Source of the DNA: Phycisphaerae bacterium
GTDB lineage: Bacteria; Planctomycetota; Phycisphaerae; Sedimentisphaerales; Anaerohalosphaeraceae
Length of the DNA stretch: 64,000 bases
Direction: 5' to 3'
Assembly: GCA_018052735.1 (NCBI GenBank)
Contig: JAGPMT010000005.1
Span: forward strand, 100,957-164,956
The translations under genes were made by a program, and so were the position numbers. Within the stretch, counting starts at the first letter, position 1, and every line of letters starts with the position of its first letter. The notes beneath the pieces are model-generated. The model did no database searches, was not told where the DNA came from, and saw only the letters and a list, made by a program, of their open reading frames with translations. Positions 8,555 through 18,051 of this stretch are shown here, piece by piece.

Positions 8555-9461
8555 CGTCTACGGCAGACACCATATGAATCTGCCGCAGCCATTTTAAGCA
8601 TTCATCCGGCCATTGTGAAGCAGGTCCAGCGCTTGGCCGCATTCCAAAACCATGTCCTCCTTTGAGATATATATGCATTTCCGCTGGCACGTGGTGTTTT
8701 CGCAATGCTTGGTAAAAACAAATACTATTTTCTGCAACTACGCCTCTATCATCGTCGGCATGAACCAAAAAAGTCGGCGGAGTCTGCGGAGTAACCTGCT
8801 TATCATTCGAAAGAAGTTCAATCAGCTCCGGGGATGGATTGGGGCCCAGAAGATTGTTTTTTGAACCCCTGTGGGTTATCCCATCTTCCATGGAGATTAC
8901 TGGATACACAAGAACCATAAAATCCGGATGTGCTGAAACCGCATCAATCACATCAGGTTTATATCCTTCCATTTCTATACTCTTGTCAAAATGAGTGCCA
9001 GCGGTTGAGGCCAGATGTCCCCCGGCAGAAAAACCGAGAATTCCGATCTTGTTCGATTCAATATTCCATTGAGCTGCATTGTACCTTACCAGTCGAATAG
9101 CCCGCAGCACATCCAGCAGAGGAACAGGGTGCCGATAGCCATTGGCAGGCAGGCGATATTGAAGGATAAATGCCGTAATACCCTGCCGATTGAACCATTC
9201 AGCAATTTGACGGCCTTCATGGTCCATCGCAAGACCGGCATAACCGCCGCCCGGGCAAATAACAACGGCTGCGCCTTCTGTCTTTGTGGCAGAGGATTTA
9301 TATAGGGTAAGCGTCGGAACATCCTTTTCCTGGTTTCCCTTTGCTCCGGGAGGGGTCGCATCCCACAAGCGAATAGTTACACTATTCAATTCCTGCGGTC
9401 TCATTTCTGGTGTTCCGCTGCTCAGTACCATTAGCATCAGAAAGTGCGTTAGTCCAATCAT
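8544..9461 (-). CDS. secreted alpha/beta-hydrolase, acetyl esterase/lipase type
   Basis: Predicted carbohydrate-type esterase of the BD-FAE/Aes-like alpha/beta-hydrolase group (305 aa). It has a short N-terminal hydrophobic signal (residues 3-14), an oxyanion PGGGY (70-74), nucleophile S145 in GFSAGG, an acid in HADDDRG (234-240), and a catalytic His in KGGHGFG (H270). Members of this group often remove acetyl or feruloyl groups from plant or algal polysaccharides, which suits a planctomycete, but the substrate is not readable here. It sits 19 nt after scpA and overlaps deoC, in an otherwise housekeeping operon. Confidence 0.88.
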   Translation of the reverse strand: MIGLTHFLMLMVLSSGTPEMRPQELNSVTIRLWDATPPGAKGNQEKDVPTLTLYKSSATKTEGAAVVICPGGGYAGLAMDHEGRQIAEWFNRQGITAFILQYRLPANGYRHPVPLLDVLRAIRLVRYNAAQWNIESNKIGILGFSAGGHLASTAGTHFDKSIEMEGYKPDVIDAVSAHPDFMVLVYPVISMEDGITHRGSKNNLLGPNPSPELIELLSNDKQVTPQTPPTFLVHADDDRGVVAENSICFYQALRKHHVPAEMHIYLKGGHGFGMRPSAGPASQWPDECLKWLRQIHMVSAVDDER

Positions 9462-9480
9462 AGTTTTTTAATCCGATGAG

Positions 9481-10530
9481 TTACTCTGCTTTTGGGGAAA
9501 CAGATTCGTCCGATTTATTCGCATTGGCCGATTGTGGTAAACCGCCATTTGCCTGCTGGGCAGGAAGCTCTAAAATAGAAATACGCGGTTTTTCTTCTGT
9601 TTCGGAAGAAATCTTGATGGCAGACAATTCGGCTGAAAATTCATCATCAATATCATCTATGTCGGAATCTGGATTGTTTGCCTGCCCCGAGGATTCGTCA
9701 GAAGATTGAAAAGTGTCAACAGGCTCATCTTGCGGTTTTTGGTCACGGATTTTGGACGCCGCATAGAGAGCTTTTTGTACCGCCTGCTCAGCCGGCTCAT
9801 CCGTCAGGGATTTCAAATATATAGTACCCGTGCTGTCCGGCTGCTCGACCCATATCAACTGATTCCTCATCAGCTCCAGCATTGCCAAAAACAGCCCGAT
9901 CATCGCAAGTCGGTTATTTTTGCCTTCAAAGACCTTCTGCAGCGTCATAGGACCCTCTGCTTGGAGCCGATGCAGCAGTTCGATTTGGTACAAATCAATC
10001 GGCGTATCATCTTTGATATGGTCGTAGCGGGTATTGATATTTCCCGTGGCCTTTAAAATTGCGTCAAATGCCTCCAGAAGCGTCCAGATACTGATTTGGT
10101 CCAAGTCCAGTTCAGGCTCCTGCGTCGGTTTGATTTTTTCGAGTATATAATTCGAACGGGTAAACCGCAGCTGCCGCTGCTGGCCAGCTTGCTCAAGCAG
10201 ATTGGCTGCATCTTTATATTTTTTATACTCGAGAAGCTGACGCACCAGTTCGGCACGGGGATCCCCGACAGCTGCTTCATCCTGTTGATTCAGTTCCGTT
10301 TTCGGCAGCAGCATCGCCGATTTAATCTCCATCAGCGTTGCCGCCATCACCAGAAAGTCCCCGGCCAAATCGATGTCTAAGTTCTTGAGCATCTCGATGT
10401 ATTCAACATACTGCTGGGTAATGCGGGCAATAGGAATATCGTAAATATCAACCTCCTCTTTGCGCACCAAATACAAAAGCAGATCCAGCGGCCCGGCAAA
10501 GGTATCCAGATTGACACGATATTCACTCAT
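9481..10530 (-). CDS. scpA: segregation and condensation protein A
   Basis: Kleisin subunit that bridges SMC heads in chromosome condensation. The N-terminal signature VNLDTFAGPLDLLLYLV and the KEEVDIYDIPIARIT stretch are diagnostic. At about 349 aa it is longer than the usual 240-270 because of an acidic, Ser/Asp-rich low-complexity tail (about 265-349). The ATG at 10530 overlaps the previous stop as ATGA and has AAGGG 7 nt upstream, so it is preferred over the TTG two codons earlier. scpB and smc are not in the window. Confidence 0.95.
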   Translation of the reverse strand: MSEYRVNLDTFAGPLDLLLYLVRKEEVDIYDIPIARITQQYVEYIEMLKNLDIDLAGDFLVMAATLMEIKSAMLLPKTELNQQDEAAVGDPRAELVRQLLEYKKYKDAANLLEQAGQQRQLRFTRSNYILEKIKPTQEPELDLDQISIWTLLEAFDAILKATGNINTRYDHIKDDTPIDLYQIELLHRLQAEGPMTLQKVFEGKNNRLAMIGLFLAMLELMRNQLIWVEQPDSTGTIYLKSLTDEPAEQAVQKALYAASKIRDQKPQDEPVDTFQSSDESSGQANNPDSDIDDIDDEFSAELSAIKISSETEEKPRISILELPAQQANGGLPQSANANKSDESVSPKAE

Positions 10531-10769
10531 TGACAACCCTTCTGCTGTTCTATATCTTCCTGAAGGATCATCTTTGCTCTGTGCTCATCTTCTTGGCGAA
10601 CCTGCAGTTCAACGGCCACAGAGGGAATGCCATAGGTTATATTTATTGCCAGCGGCTCCCCCAAAATAACACAATCAATACCCGCTTTGTCGAGAGTCAG
10701 CTTAGCAAGTGAGGCATCAAAACTGTTTGAATAGCAGGCGACGGTTACCAATTTCTGTTTATCAGCCAT
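10527..10769 (-). CDS. DUF2007-family putative signal-transducing protein
   Basis: An 80-aa protein of the DUF2007 family: KLVTVACYSNSFDASLAKLTLDKAGIDC matches the family pattern of a small ferredoxin-like fold that follows an N-terminal beta strand and an amphipathic helix. The function of the family is unknown. It overlaps trpS by 8 nt and scpA by 4 nt, placing it firmly in the operon. Confidence 0.8.
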   Translation of the reverse strand: MADKQKLVTVACYSNSFDASLAKLTLDKAGIDCVILGEPLAINITYGIPSVAVELQVRQEDEHRAKMILQEDIEQQKGCQ

Positions 10770-11739
10770 TTCGCTTTTCTCCTAACCCGACAGCATCTCT
10801 TACCCGCCGCATCGTTTGTGCAGCTATGGCACGGGCCCGGCGGGCTCCATCGCTTAAAACCTGTTCCACATAGTCCCGATTCTTTTCTAATTCCTGACGT
10901 TTCTGCCGAAAGGGATGGAAATAGTCATGAAGCAGCTCAACTACACGCTTTTTGACTGTTCCATAACCAACACCGCCGGTTTTATACTTATCCTTCCATT
11001 CAGCTGTTTCCGCTTCTGATGCCACAAGCTTCAGCAAGGCAAAGACATTGCAGGTATCAGGATTCTTGGGTTCTTCAACCGGTGTAGAATCGGTTACAAT
11101 CTGCATCACCTTCTTTTTGACGCTGCTTTCCGGCTCAAAAATTTCGATTGTATTATTGTAGCTTTTACTCATTTTTCGACCGTCAATGCCCGGTACAACC
11201 GCCACTTCCTGAAGGATATGCTCCTGAGGAATAACAAAAGTCTGGCCGTACATTGCATTGAATTTCTCGGCAATATCGCGGGTTACTTCAATATGCTGCT
11301 TTTGGTCGGCTCCAACTGGAACTAGGTTGCTGTCAAACATTAAAATATCGGCAGCCTGCAGAACCGGATATGCAAATAAACCATGTACCGGACTTAATCC
11401 CTGCGCAACCTTATCTTTAAAACTTGTACAGCGCTGAAGCAGTCCCATTGGGGTTACACAGGACAGTATCCATGCCAATTCCGTTACTTCCGGCACATCT
11501 GACTGACGCCAAAAAACTGTCTTGACTGGATCCAATCCCAAAGCCAAATAATCCATTGCTACATCAAGCGTTCGCTGCATGAGGGCATCAGGACGCGGAT
11601 TCGATGTCAATGCATGATAATCAGCGATAAAATAAAAACCTTCATTTTGGGCCTGCAGCTCAAGATGCTGCCGCATTGCCCCGAAATAATTTCCGATATG
11701 AAGCTTGCCTGATGGCTGAATCCCTGAAAGTACTCGCAA
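10762..11739 (-). CDS. trpS: tryptophanyl-tRNA synthetase
   Basis: Charges tRNA-Trp (325 aa, class I synthetase). HIGN at 14-17 (HIGH motif) and KMSKS near residue 190 are both intact, and SGIQPSGKLHIGNY is characteristic of bacterial TrpS. Translation begins at TTG, with AGGAGG 5 nt upstream. It heads the six-gene minus-strand operon running to pabB. Confidence 0.97.
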   Translation of the reverse strand: MRVLSGIQPSGKLHIGNYFGAMRQHLELQAQNEGFYFIADYHALTSNPRPDALMQRTLDVAMDYLALGLDPVKTVFWRQSDVPEVTELAWILSCVTPMGLLQRCTSFKDKVAQGLSPVHGLFAYPVLQAADILMFDSNLVPVGADQKQHIEVTRDIAEKFNAMYGQTFVIPQEHILQEVAVVPGIDGRKMSKSYNNTIEIFEPESSVKKKVMQIVTDSTPVEEPKNPDTCNVFALLKLVASEAETAEWKDKYKTGGVGYGTVKKRVVELLHDYFHPFRQKRQELEKNRDYVEQVLSDGARRARAIAAQTMRRVRDAVGLGEKRNG

Positions 11740-11769
11740 TATCGCCTCCTATATATCAGATTCTTAAAT

Positions 11770-12438
11770 TTACCTTTGTAAAAGCAAAACAAAGCAGATT
11801 ATAAGTGCTGTCATCGCAAAAAAACAAATACCCAAAGAAATCCCAAACAGCCAATAAAAACGGGTCTGCTGTTTTTCGAATGTATATTTCAAGAAACGCT
11901 CGCTGGCAGAAAAAGACCGGCTCATTTGCTGAATCCACTGGGTCTGATTGATTGTATCTTCATCAATTTTGCTGAGTGTCCCTGACAATTTGCAGATATG
12001 GTCACACATTTGCGCATTTGTTTCCGCTGCCGCCGCAGTTTTCTCGTAAATTCCCGTCAGCTCCTCAGCAACCTTCTCATCACGCGCCGCCTTTTCCTGA
12101 AGCTGCTCTGCAACCTGAGCGAATGCTTGCCGCTGCTGTTCGAAAACAGCCGGCAGCGCATCCATCCGCTCTACAAGCTGCCGATTTTGATGGATTTGCT
12201 GCTGAAGGTTTTCATTGATGCTTTGGAGTTTCTCTACCAGAAGATTGACAGCTTCATTAAAAACCTCTGCAGAATCTTTTTTCTTCTGGATAACCGGCTC
12301 GGCTGGGCGCAGCGGCACAACCGAAGCATCAAGGCTGTTATAAGACGCTTTAAAATTTTCCCGCGAAACCATCTCGCTGCCCAAGATATCCGATTGGGGG
12401 CAGGCTTTCTTTTTTCTGAAACTGAAAATTTTGAACAT
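11770..12438 (-). CDS. coiled-coil protein with C-terminal membrane anchor
   Basis: Unrecognised 222-aa protein. The N-terminus is basic (FSFRKKKA); residues about 70-175 are rich in Gln/Glu/Ala heptads and predicted to form a long coiled coil; a single hydrophobic segment lies at about 195-218 (WLFGISLGICFFAMTALIICFVLLL), ending in QR. This tail-anchored layout recalls a simplified methyl-accepting or scaffold protein, but no signalling motif is present. A good SD (AGAGGA) supports the start. It lies 30 nt upstream of trpS on the same strand. Confidence 0.75.
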   Translation of the reverse strand: MFKIFSFRKKKACPQSDILGSEMVSRENFKASYNSLDASVVPLRPAEPVIQKKKDSAEVFNEAVNLLVEKLQSINENLQQQIHQNRQLVERMDALPAVFEQQRQAFAQVAEQLQEKAARDEKVAEELTGIYEKTAAAAETNAQMCDHICKLSGTLSKIDEDTINQTQWIQQMSRSFSASERFLKYTFEKQQTRFYWLFGISLGICFFAMTALIICFVLLLQR

Positions 12439-12566
12439 ACTAATCCTCTTTGTAATTATCAGAAGAAACGGACACTATTTAATAGTATTTATCTGTTATT
12501 TGCAAGAAATTTATGTTTGGCGACGTTCTTTCAAGCAAGAGACATTGTTTTTTGAAAGGGAATTCA

Positions 12567-13505
12567 ATGAAATTAGCAACATATGATTATCATCATGCTG
12601 TTTCGTGTGGTATTCTGACAAACGAGGGATTTATAGATATCCCATCTCACACACAAGGGGCCAAACGGCTGCATAGTGTTAAGGAAATACTTATTAAAGG
12701 CCAAAAAGCTCTTGAAATATTGCAGGAATTGCAACATTCGGTTCAAGAACGGATAAAACCGGATCATATAAAGCTCCGGGCTCCTATTCCGCATCCGGGA
12801 AAAGTAATAGGACTGGCCGGCAACTATAGAAAGCATTTAGAGGAAACTGCCTGGCAGGATGGAACCTTTGATGATCAAGCGGTAAAAACCAATCCTTGGC
12901 CGTTTCTTATGCCGGCATCGGTCATTACAGGCCACCAAACAGTCATACCATGGCCTGTTTACAGCCAGCAGATAGATTATGAAATAGAGCTGGCCGTATT
13001 TATCGGCGACAATGCTTCAAAAATTACCCCTCAACAGGCCCTTTCATATATCGCCGGATATAGTATTGCCAATGACATATCTGCCAGAAGCGTTACATTC
13101 AAACAAGGACGAAAGGAGCGTCCCCGTGATGTGTTTTTTGATTGGATGATGGGAAAATGGGCAGATGGATTTTTGCCCTTGGGACCATGGCTTGTAACAG
13201 CAGACGAGATAAATGACCCGCAAAATCTTGATATGGAATTAAAAGTCAATGGCCAGACCCGACAAAAAGCCAATACTTCACAGATGATTTTTACAATCGC
13301 CCAAATAGTATCATTTATCAGTCATTTAATGACATTGGAACCAGGCGATGTTATTATTACCGGTACGCCACACGGTGTTGCCACTGCGGATGGAAGCTAC
13401 CTGCACCCGGGGGATATTGTGGAATGTACCATTCAGCATCTTGGCACATTGACTAATACAATTGGAGCAAAACCAGACAATTTCTATCGGGCATTTATTC
13501 AGTAA
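12567..13505 (+). CDS. fumarylacetoacetate hydrolase family protein
   Basis: FAH-superfamily enzyme (313 aa from the chosen start), which hydrolyses or decarboxylates C-C bonds in beta-diketo acids with a divalent metal. GLAGNYRKH, the metal-site E-x-E in DYEIELAVFIG, GYSIANDISARS, and the C-terminal GDVIITGTPHGVA loop are all present. The 18 extra N-terminal codons of the longer frame lack an SD; GAAAGGG lies 6 nt before the chosen ATG, and MKLATY is a usual start of the family. Substrate unknown; it stands alone and converges with the DJ-1 gene. Confidence 0.92.
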   Translation: MKLATYDYHHAVSCGILTNEGFIDIPSHTQGAKRLHSVKEILIKGQKALEILQELQHSVQERIKPDHIKLRAPIPHPGKVIGLAGNYRKHLEETAWQDGTFDDQAVKTNPWPFLMPASVITGHQTVIPWPVYSQQIDYEIELAVFIGDNASKITPQQALSYIAGYSIANDISARSVTFKQGRKERPRDVFFDWMMGKWADGFLPLGPWLVTADEINDPQNLDMELKVNGQTRQKANTSQMIFTIAQIVSFISHLMTLEPGDVIITGTPHGVATADGSYLHPGDIVECTIQHLGTLTNTIGAKPDNFYRAFIQ

Positions 13506-13550
13506 AACCCCTTTAGAATAAAAGAACAATTTGTCAGCCAAAAGATAAAC

Positions 13551-14111
13551 TTATGTGCGAAAACACATAGGTTCAGCAACTTGTTCGGCGCGACTGTCTC
13601 CAAATAGACAGCGGACCAATGCTATAGCAAACTCCATTGCGGTACCTGGTCCTTGGCTGGTAATACAGTTTGCGTCGACTGCCACTCTTCTGGATGCGGC
13701 TGACTGGTCAGGCAATTTTTCTCGAAAGGCTGGATGGCAAGTTGCCTTTCTGCCTTCTAAAAGGCCGTGGGCTTTTAAGACAACTGCCGGCGATGCACAA
13801 ATAGCCGCATACAGCCGGCCGGTTGCTCTCTGCTGCTTGAGCATATCAGCCAAGATAGCGCAGTCACGCAGATGCTCTGCTCCGGGCATTCCCCCCGGAA
13901 GTGCAATTAAGTCAAATTGCTGATTTTTGCAGTCGTCAATCAAGCAATCCGCTGTGAGTTTGACTTTCCGTGAGGCGATAATATTCAACCTGTCAACAGA
14001 AGCGATTGTTACTTCTGCCCCAGACCGTCTCAGGACATCAATCATTACAACGGCCTCGATTTCCTCTGTACCATCAGCTATTGGGACTAGTACTGTTTTG
14101 CGTTCTGTCAT
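13551..14111 (-). CDS. DJ-1/PfpI-family protein (YajL/ThiJ-like)
   Basis: A 186-aa DJ-1 superfamily protein. It has the conserved acidic residue in DGTEEIEAV and the nucleophile cysteine in AAICASP, the elbow that holds Cys106 of DJ-1, plus SQGPGTAMEFA, which is standard in the YajL/DJ-1 subgroup. Roles proposed for the group are protection against oxidative stress and deglycation by glyoxalase-type chemistry. Start supported by AAGGGAG upstream. Confidence 0.93.
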   Translation of the reverse strand: MTERKTVLVPIADGTEEIEAVVMIDVLRRSGAEVTIASVDRLNIIASRKVKLTADCLIDDCKNQQFDLIALPGGMPGAEHLRDCAILADMLKQQRATGRLYAAICASPAVVLKAHGLLEGRKATCHPAFREKLPDQSAASRRVAVDANCITSQGPGTAMEFAIALVRCLFGDSRAEQVAEPMCFRT

Positions 14112-14918
14112 ATAAAATCTCCCTTTTTTTATTCTACAATTTTATGATTGCCGCCGGCCTTCAGCATGCAGCAAACAGCGATAAAAAAGGACATAGAAAA
14201 ATTGTGCTTCTTCAAGAATTGGCTTCGCATTCAGGACACACAGACTCCTGAGATGCTCATAAGCCATTTAATATAAAATACTTATAGACATCCTGTTTAT
14301 CCAAAAAATTGGCCTCGTTTTTTCAAACCGCATTTTTGCCGCGATATTTCAAATTTTTAACATCCTTCTCCGCCATGTCTGCCTTCTTTTATCGATTTTG
14401 AGTTTTCAATTTCGTATTATCCATTTATGCGAATTGTACCATATGTTTAATGATAGCCAAACTAAGAATTTTCAATTTACCATTTTCAATTCAGCAACAA
14501 AGGTTCAGAGAACACTGCTTTTTTTTAAAACAGTCAGAGAGCCCTAAGGGGAATCACGGATTTTTTCACTGATTTTTGGAACCCTTCTGCACTTTGCGAG
14601 CTGCGCTTGTCAGGCAGGACATCATGATTAACCGAATTGAGAATGTCCGCTTGCTTTCGGGATGTTCCGCGGGGACGAATGCGGCCACACGGCCATTCGG
14701 CGTTTGTTTTGAACATTCGAGTTTCGGTAATTCGATATTGTGGTGCAAGCCGTGCCTTGCAGTATTTTGAAGTTTGATCTTCAAATTTTAAAGTTAAGTC
14801 CATATAAAAAAAAGCGTTATCTGCAAACCAAAGCATTCTTTGCGATGACGTAAGTAACAGGCAACTGTCCCTATTTTCACTCTGTTTTTCCTATTTCCAA
14901 TAATACTATAAATTTTTC
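14112..14918. other. gene-poor stretch, probably decayed or dispersed repeat DNA
   Basis: Over 800 nt without a convincing gene. Open frames here have no SD, no recognisable domain and odd composition. AT-rich runs alternate with a GC-rich block at 14560-14770. Near 14850-14880 the text GTAACAGGCAACTGTCCC resembles short dispersed intergenic repeats seen in many environmental genomes; I cannot confirm copies because only one is in the window. Confidence 0.4.
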
Positions 14919-14947
14919 TTGACAAAGCAGCTATGAATTCGTTATAT
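14919..14947 (+). promoter_or_regulatory. sigma-70-type promoter of the PEP-CTERM gene
   Basis: Consensus-like TTGACA at 14919-14924, a 17-nt spacer, and TTATAT at 14942-14947. This leaves a leader of about 180 nt before the PEP-CTERM ATG, long enough to hold post-transcriptional control. I see no known riboswitch in it. Confidence 0.65.
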
Positions 14948-15132
14948 GTATTTATATATCTTCGTAGTTGGAAAGATAGTTAATTTGGAAGAGGTGTGGA
15001 AGAAGAGAAAAACATGTCAGAATCCATTTCAACGCCTCTCAAATTTGTTTAAAATGATAGTGTGTGAAGTATTGTTCGTTAAGTAAAACATTTTACTGTA
15101 ACCAATATGTTTATTTTGTGGAGGATTGAAAG

Positions 15133-15786
15133 ATGAAAAGCGTATTCGTTCTATTCATGGTGGCTGCGTTGGCCACAGCGGTAGAGGCGGCAGACATCTC
15201 GTCGCTATTCACTAACCTGGATTTTGATTCCGGGGCTGTAACTACTTGGCCGTTTAAAGGTTTTGACGCTCCTGCTGCTACTGAGATCATTGGGTGGTCG
15301 AACTATCCTGCCGGCTCATTGAATGACGCAGGGGTTGAGGGACCGGGTGCTTGGTGGCTAACTGAAGCTTATACTAATGTTTATCAGAATGCAGGCTTTA
15401 TGTCGGCCGGCGATGCAGCCTACAATATGAGCACGTACGTCATTCAGGCGGGCGATGTATTTTTCATCAGCTATATCGGCGGCGAGTGGGGTTGGACTGG
15501 GACTTTAGGTCAATGGACGGCCACTTTGTTCTATGACAATCCCGCCAATGTCATCGGCAGCTACGTACAGAACATGAATTCCTGGATGCCGAATGCGGTC
15601 TGGTACACTGATGCTGTTGGGATTGCAGCCACTCCTGCATCGGTCGGAGGAACACTCGGCATTCTTTTCAAGAGTACGGGGGACAGGATAGTACAGTTCG
15701 ATGAAGTGACCGTTACTGTCATTCCGGAACCGGCAACGATGGTTCTGCTGGGTCTGGGCGGACTGCTGTTGCGTCGCAGGAAATAA
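15133..15786 (+). CDS. PEP-CTERM sorting-signal extracellular protein
   Basis: Exported protein of 217 aa. It begins with a signal peptide (about 1-19, ending VEAA) and ends with the tripartite PEP-CTERM signal: VIPEPAT at about 197-203, a hydrophobic stretch MVLLGLGGLLL, and terminal RRRK. Such signals are cut by exosortase and direct proteins to the envelope or exopolysaccharide. The mature region (20-195) is Trp/Gly/Asn-rich and beta-like, with no catalytic motif; it resembles carbohydrate-binding-like modules of this group. Strong GGAGG upstream. It is a single-gene unit with its own promoter and terminator. Confidence 0.9.
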   Translation: MKSVFVLFMVAALATAVEAADISSLFTNLDFDSGAVTTWPFKGFDAPAATEIIGWSNYPAGSLNDAGVEGPGAWWLTEAYTNVYQNAGFMSAGDAAYNMSTYVIQAGDVFFISYIGGEWGWTGTLGQWTATLFYDNPANVIGSYVQNMNSWMPNAVWYTDAVGIAATPASVGGTLGILFKSTGDRIVQFDEVTVTVIPEPATMVLLGLGGLLLRRRK

Positions 15787-15822
15787 GCATTTAACGTTTA
15801 GCTTATTGCAGGTAACACCAAC

Positions 15823-15854
15823 AAAAAGCCCCGTCATACATGACGGGGCTTTTT
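15823..15854 (+). terminator. rho-independent terminator after the PEP-CTERM gene
   Basis: Perfect 14-bp inverted repeat (AAAAAGCCCCGTCA at 15823-15836 and its complement at 15841-15854) with a TACA loop and a T-run within the second arm. The A-run on the other arm makes it bidirectional, so it may also end the nuclease transcript arriving from the right. Confidence 0.92.
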
Positions 15855-15921
15855 AATTGAAGTTGTCCGGGGCTTTTTAGTGCCTTCCTTATGGCCGCAG
15901 GGTTTACGAGACATTCAAGCC

Positions 15922-16581
15922 TCAGCGAGAATTGCGGAGGAGTTCGGGACGTTTTTGACGGAGCCATTTGGGCAAGTCGTCGCGGGCAACACCGGCCCAG
16001 AGGCCGGTTTTAGATTGCATTGCTTGTTCCATTAGTGCTTCGTATGCAGCATATTTGGTGTGAGGAAAACCCAAATGGGCATAGCCAAAGCCCAGGCGGA
16101 CAATTTCCTCATTGAGTACTCGGCCGTCAGGCAAGACAACATAGGCCAGCAGACGGCCGTATCGGTCACGCTGGTCACCGACAGTATCCAGCAAGATAGT
16201 TACCCTTTGGCCGAGGGCCGTCTGTTTTGAAAAATTATATGCTTCGGGACCATAATACATAACACCAATGGTGGGGTGTTTGGTTTCCGGCGTGTCAACA
16301 CCCAGCAGCCGGATACGGGTATTTGTAAATTCTTTGTCCGGTATATCGATATCCAGTGTATCGCCGTCAATGACTTCCACTACTGTAAACTGTCTGCCAT
16401 GGTACTTTTGCCAATCAGGCTGGGTGTATGCAGCCTGCCGAATGGTTTTCCGGATTGCGCCGCCGAATTGACGGTCCAACAAGGTGATAGACGAGACTAC
16501 AATAAGCAAGAATGCCGCGGCAATTACATTTCTTGTTATGCGGCGCATTGCATATCGGGGTTTTCTCTTTTTCTTGGCCAT
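15922..16581 (-). CDS. thermonuclease (SNase) family protein with N-terminal membrane anchor
   Basis: Staphylococcal-nuclease-fold protein, about 219 aa. After a basic start (MAKKKRKPR) a single hydrophobic segment (about 20-37) exports or anchors it. The SNase domain retains the catalytic set: Arg and Glu in RIRLLGVDTPETK and the second Arg in DRYGRLLAYV. Expected function is calcium-dependent cleavage of DNA/RNA outside the cytoplasm. The upstream TTG at 16623 is in frame but has a less natural N-terminus; the GGGAGGGG run is 15 nt before the chosen ATG. Confidence 0.88.
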   Translation of the reverse strand: MAKKKRKPRYAMRRITRNVIAAAFLLIVVSSITLLDRQFGGAIRKTIRQAAYTQPDWQKYHGRQFTVVEVIDGDTLDIDIPDKEFTNTRIRLLGVDTPETKHPTIGVMYYGPEAYNFSKQTALGQRVTILLDTVGDQRDRYGRLLAYVVLPDGRVLNEEIVRLGFGYAHLGFPHTKYAAYEALMEQAMQSKTGLWAGVARDDLPKWLRQKRPELLRNSR

Positions 16582-16674
16582 AGAGAAAAAACATAATATC
16601 CCCTCCCTCGCCGAACCGAACAAGTCTGGCTTATGCCCCTTGCTGCCGGTTTAATATTTCAGCGCAATAATTTC

Positions 16675-17913
16675 TCAGGGGTGACGCCGCCTGTTAACGG
16701 GCTTGTCTAATTCGAAAGCGTCACATACGGCCACTAAAGCCGTATCGACATCGTTGTGGTTAACCAGACAGCTTATACGAATTTCGCTGGTGGTAATAGC
16801 ATCAATGTTGATTTTTTTATCCGCCAGCGCCTTAAACATTTTTTCCGCAACACCGCAGTGAGAGCGCATTCCAACACCGACAACAGAAACTTCAGCGATA
16901 TCTTCCCGAATCAGCACCTCCTGACAATGCACTTCATCCCGTATTTCTTCGATGGCCTGCTTGGCCTCACTTAAATCAGAAGTAGCTACTGTAAATGACA
17001 GATGGGCTTTTTGCGGACTCATTTCCGTCTGAATAATATCATTGACGCTGACGTTGTGTTTTGCCAGATGGGCAAAAATGCGTGCCGCATTGCTGGGTTT
17101 GTTGTCCACACCGATTAAACCGATTTTTGCAAGGTCTTTCTGTGACGTTGCGCCTGAGACCAGAATGCCTTCCATTTGAGGTACCTCATGTGTAATAAGG
17201 GTTCCGGGATTATCGTTCATACTGCTTCGAACATGAATTTTTACGTTGTATTTTTTGCCGAATTCAATTGACCGGCTGTGCATAACACCAGCCCCGAGAC
17301 TGGCCAGTTCAAGTATTTCATCATAACTGATTTGCTCCAGCTTGACGGCCTTGGGGTATTTCCGCGGATCGGCTGAATAAATGCCGTCCACATCGGTATA
17401 GATTTCACAGTAGTCGGCCCCCATCGCCGCCGCCAAAGCGACCGCACTGGTATCCGAGCCCCCGCGGCCCAGTGTTGTGATATTCCCATCTTCATCCACA
17501 CCTTGAAAGCCGGCTACCACACAAATATACCCTTCGTTGAGCTTTTTGCGAAGACGGTCGGTACCAATGCTGCGAATACGAGCTTTGGTATGGGAATTAT
17601 CGGTAATCATCTGAATCTGCTGGCCGGTAAAACTGATTGCCTTTTGGCCCATAGCGGCCAGAGCCATAGCAAACAGGGATACTGTCTGCTGTTCGCCTGT
17701 GCTCAGCAGCATATCCATTTCCCTGCGCGGGGGATTGGGATTCACTTCCAGCGCATCTGCAATCAGTTCGTCCGTCTGTTTTCCGCGGGCAGAGGCAACC
17801 ACAATTACCTGCTCTCCCCGCTGATGGGCTGCCAGAGCTCGGGCTGCGGCACGGCGGATTTTGTCAGCATTGGCGACAGATGTCCCACCGAATTTCTGCA
17901 CTAAAATGGCCAT
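16675..17913 (-). CDS. lysC: aspartate kinase
   Basis: First step of the aspartate pathway to lysine, methionine and threonine: phosphorylates L-aspartate (412 aa). N-terminal LVQKFGGTSVAN is the kinase signature; LGRGGSDTSAVALAAA and the YTDVDGIY segment are also typical. Two ACT domains fill the C-terminal third (about 265-405), so feedback control by lysine and/or threonine is expected. Length fits the monofunctional ACT-type enzyme. The downstream pathway genes are not in the window. Confidence 0.97.
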   Translation of the reverse strand: MAILVQKFGGTSVANADKIRRAAARALAAHQRGEQVIVVASARGKQTDELIADALEVNPNPPRREMDMLLSTGEQQTVSLFAMALAAMGQKAISFTGQQIQMITDNSHTKARIRSIGTDRLRKKLNEGYICVVAGFQGVDEDGNITTLGRGGSDTSAVALAAAMGADYCEIYTDVDGIYSADPRKYPKAVKLEQISYDEILELASLGAGVMHSRSIEFGKKYNVKIHVRSSMNDNPGTLITHEVPQMEGILVSGATSQKDLAKIGLIGVDNKPSNAARIFAHLAKHNVSVNDIIQTEMSPQKAHLSFTVATSDLSEAKQAIEEIRDEVHCQEVLIREDIAEVSVVGVGMRSHCGVAEKMFKALADKKINIDAITTSEIRISCLVNHNDVDTALVAVCDAFELDKPVNRRRHP

Positions 17914-18051
17914 TTTTGCATAATCCTGTTACTGTATAAATAAAGATTTGTTTTCTGTTTCACAAAAACAGGCAAATACAATATCACTCTTTTTGAAAAA
18001 AACAAGTAAAAAATTGCTTAAAACGCCTATTTGGACTGGCCTGTTTCTGAC

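Noticed and set aside
14534..14836. 100-aa minus-strand frame
   Set aside because: No SD, odd composition, overlaps other frames in the same repeat-like block.
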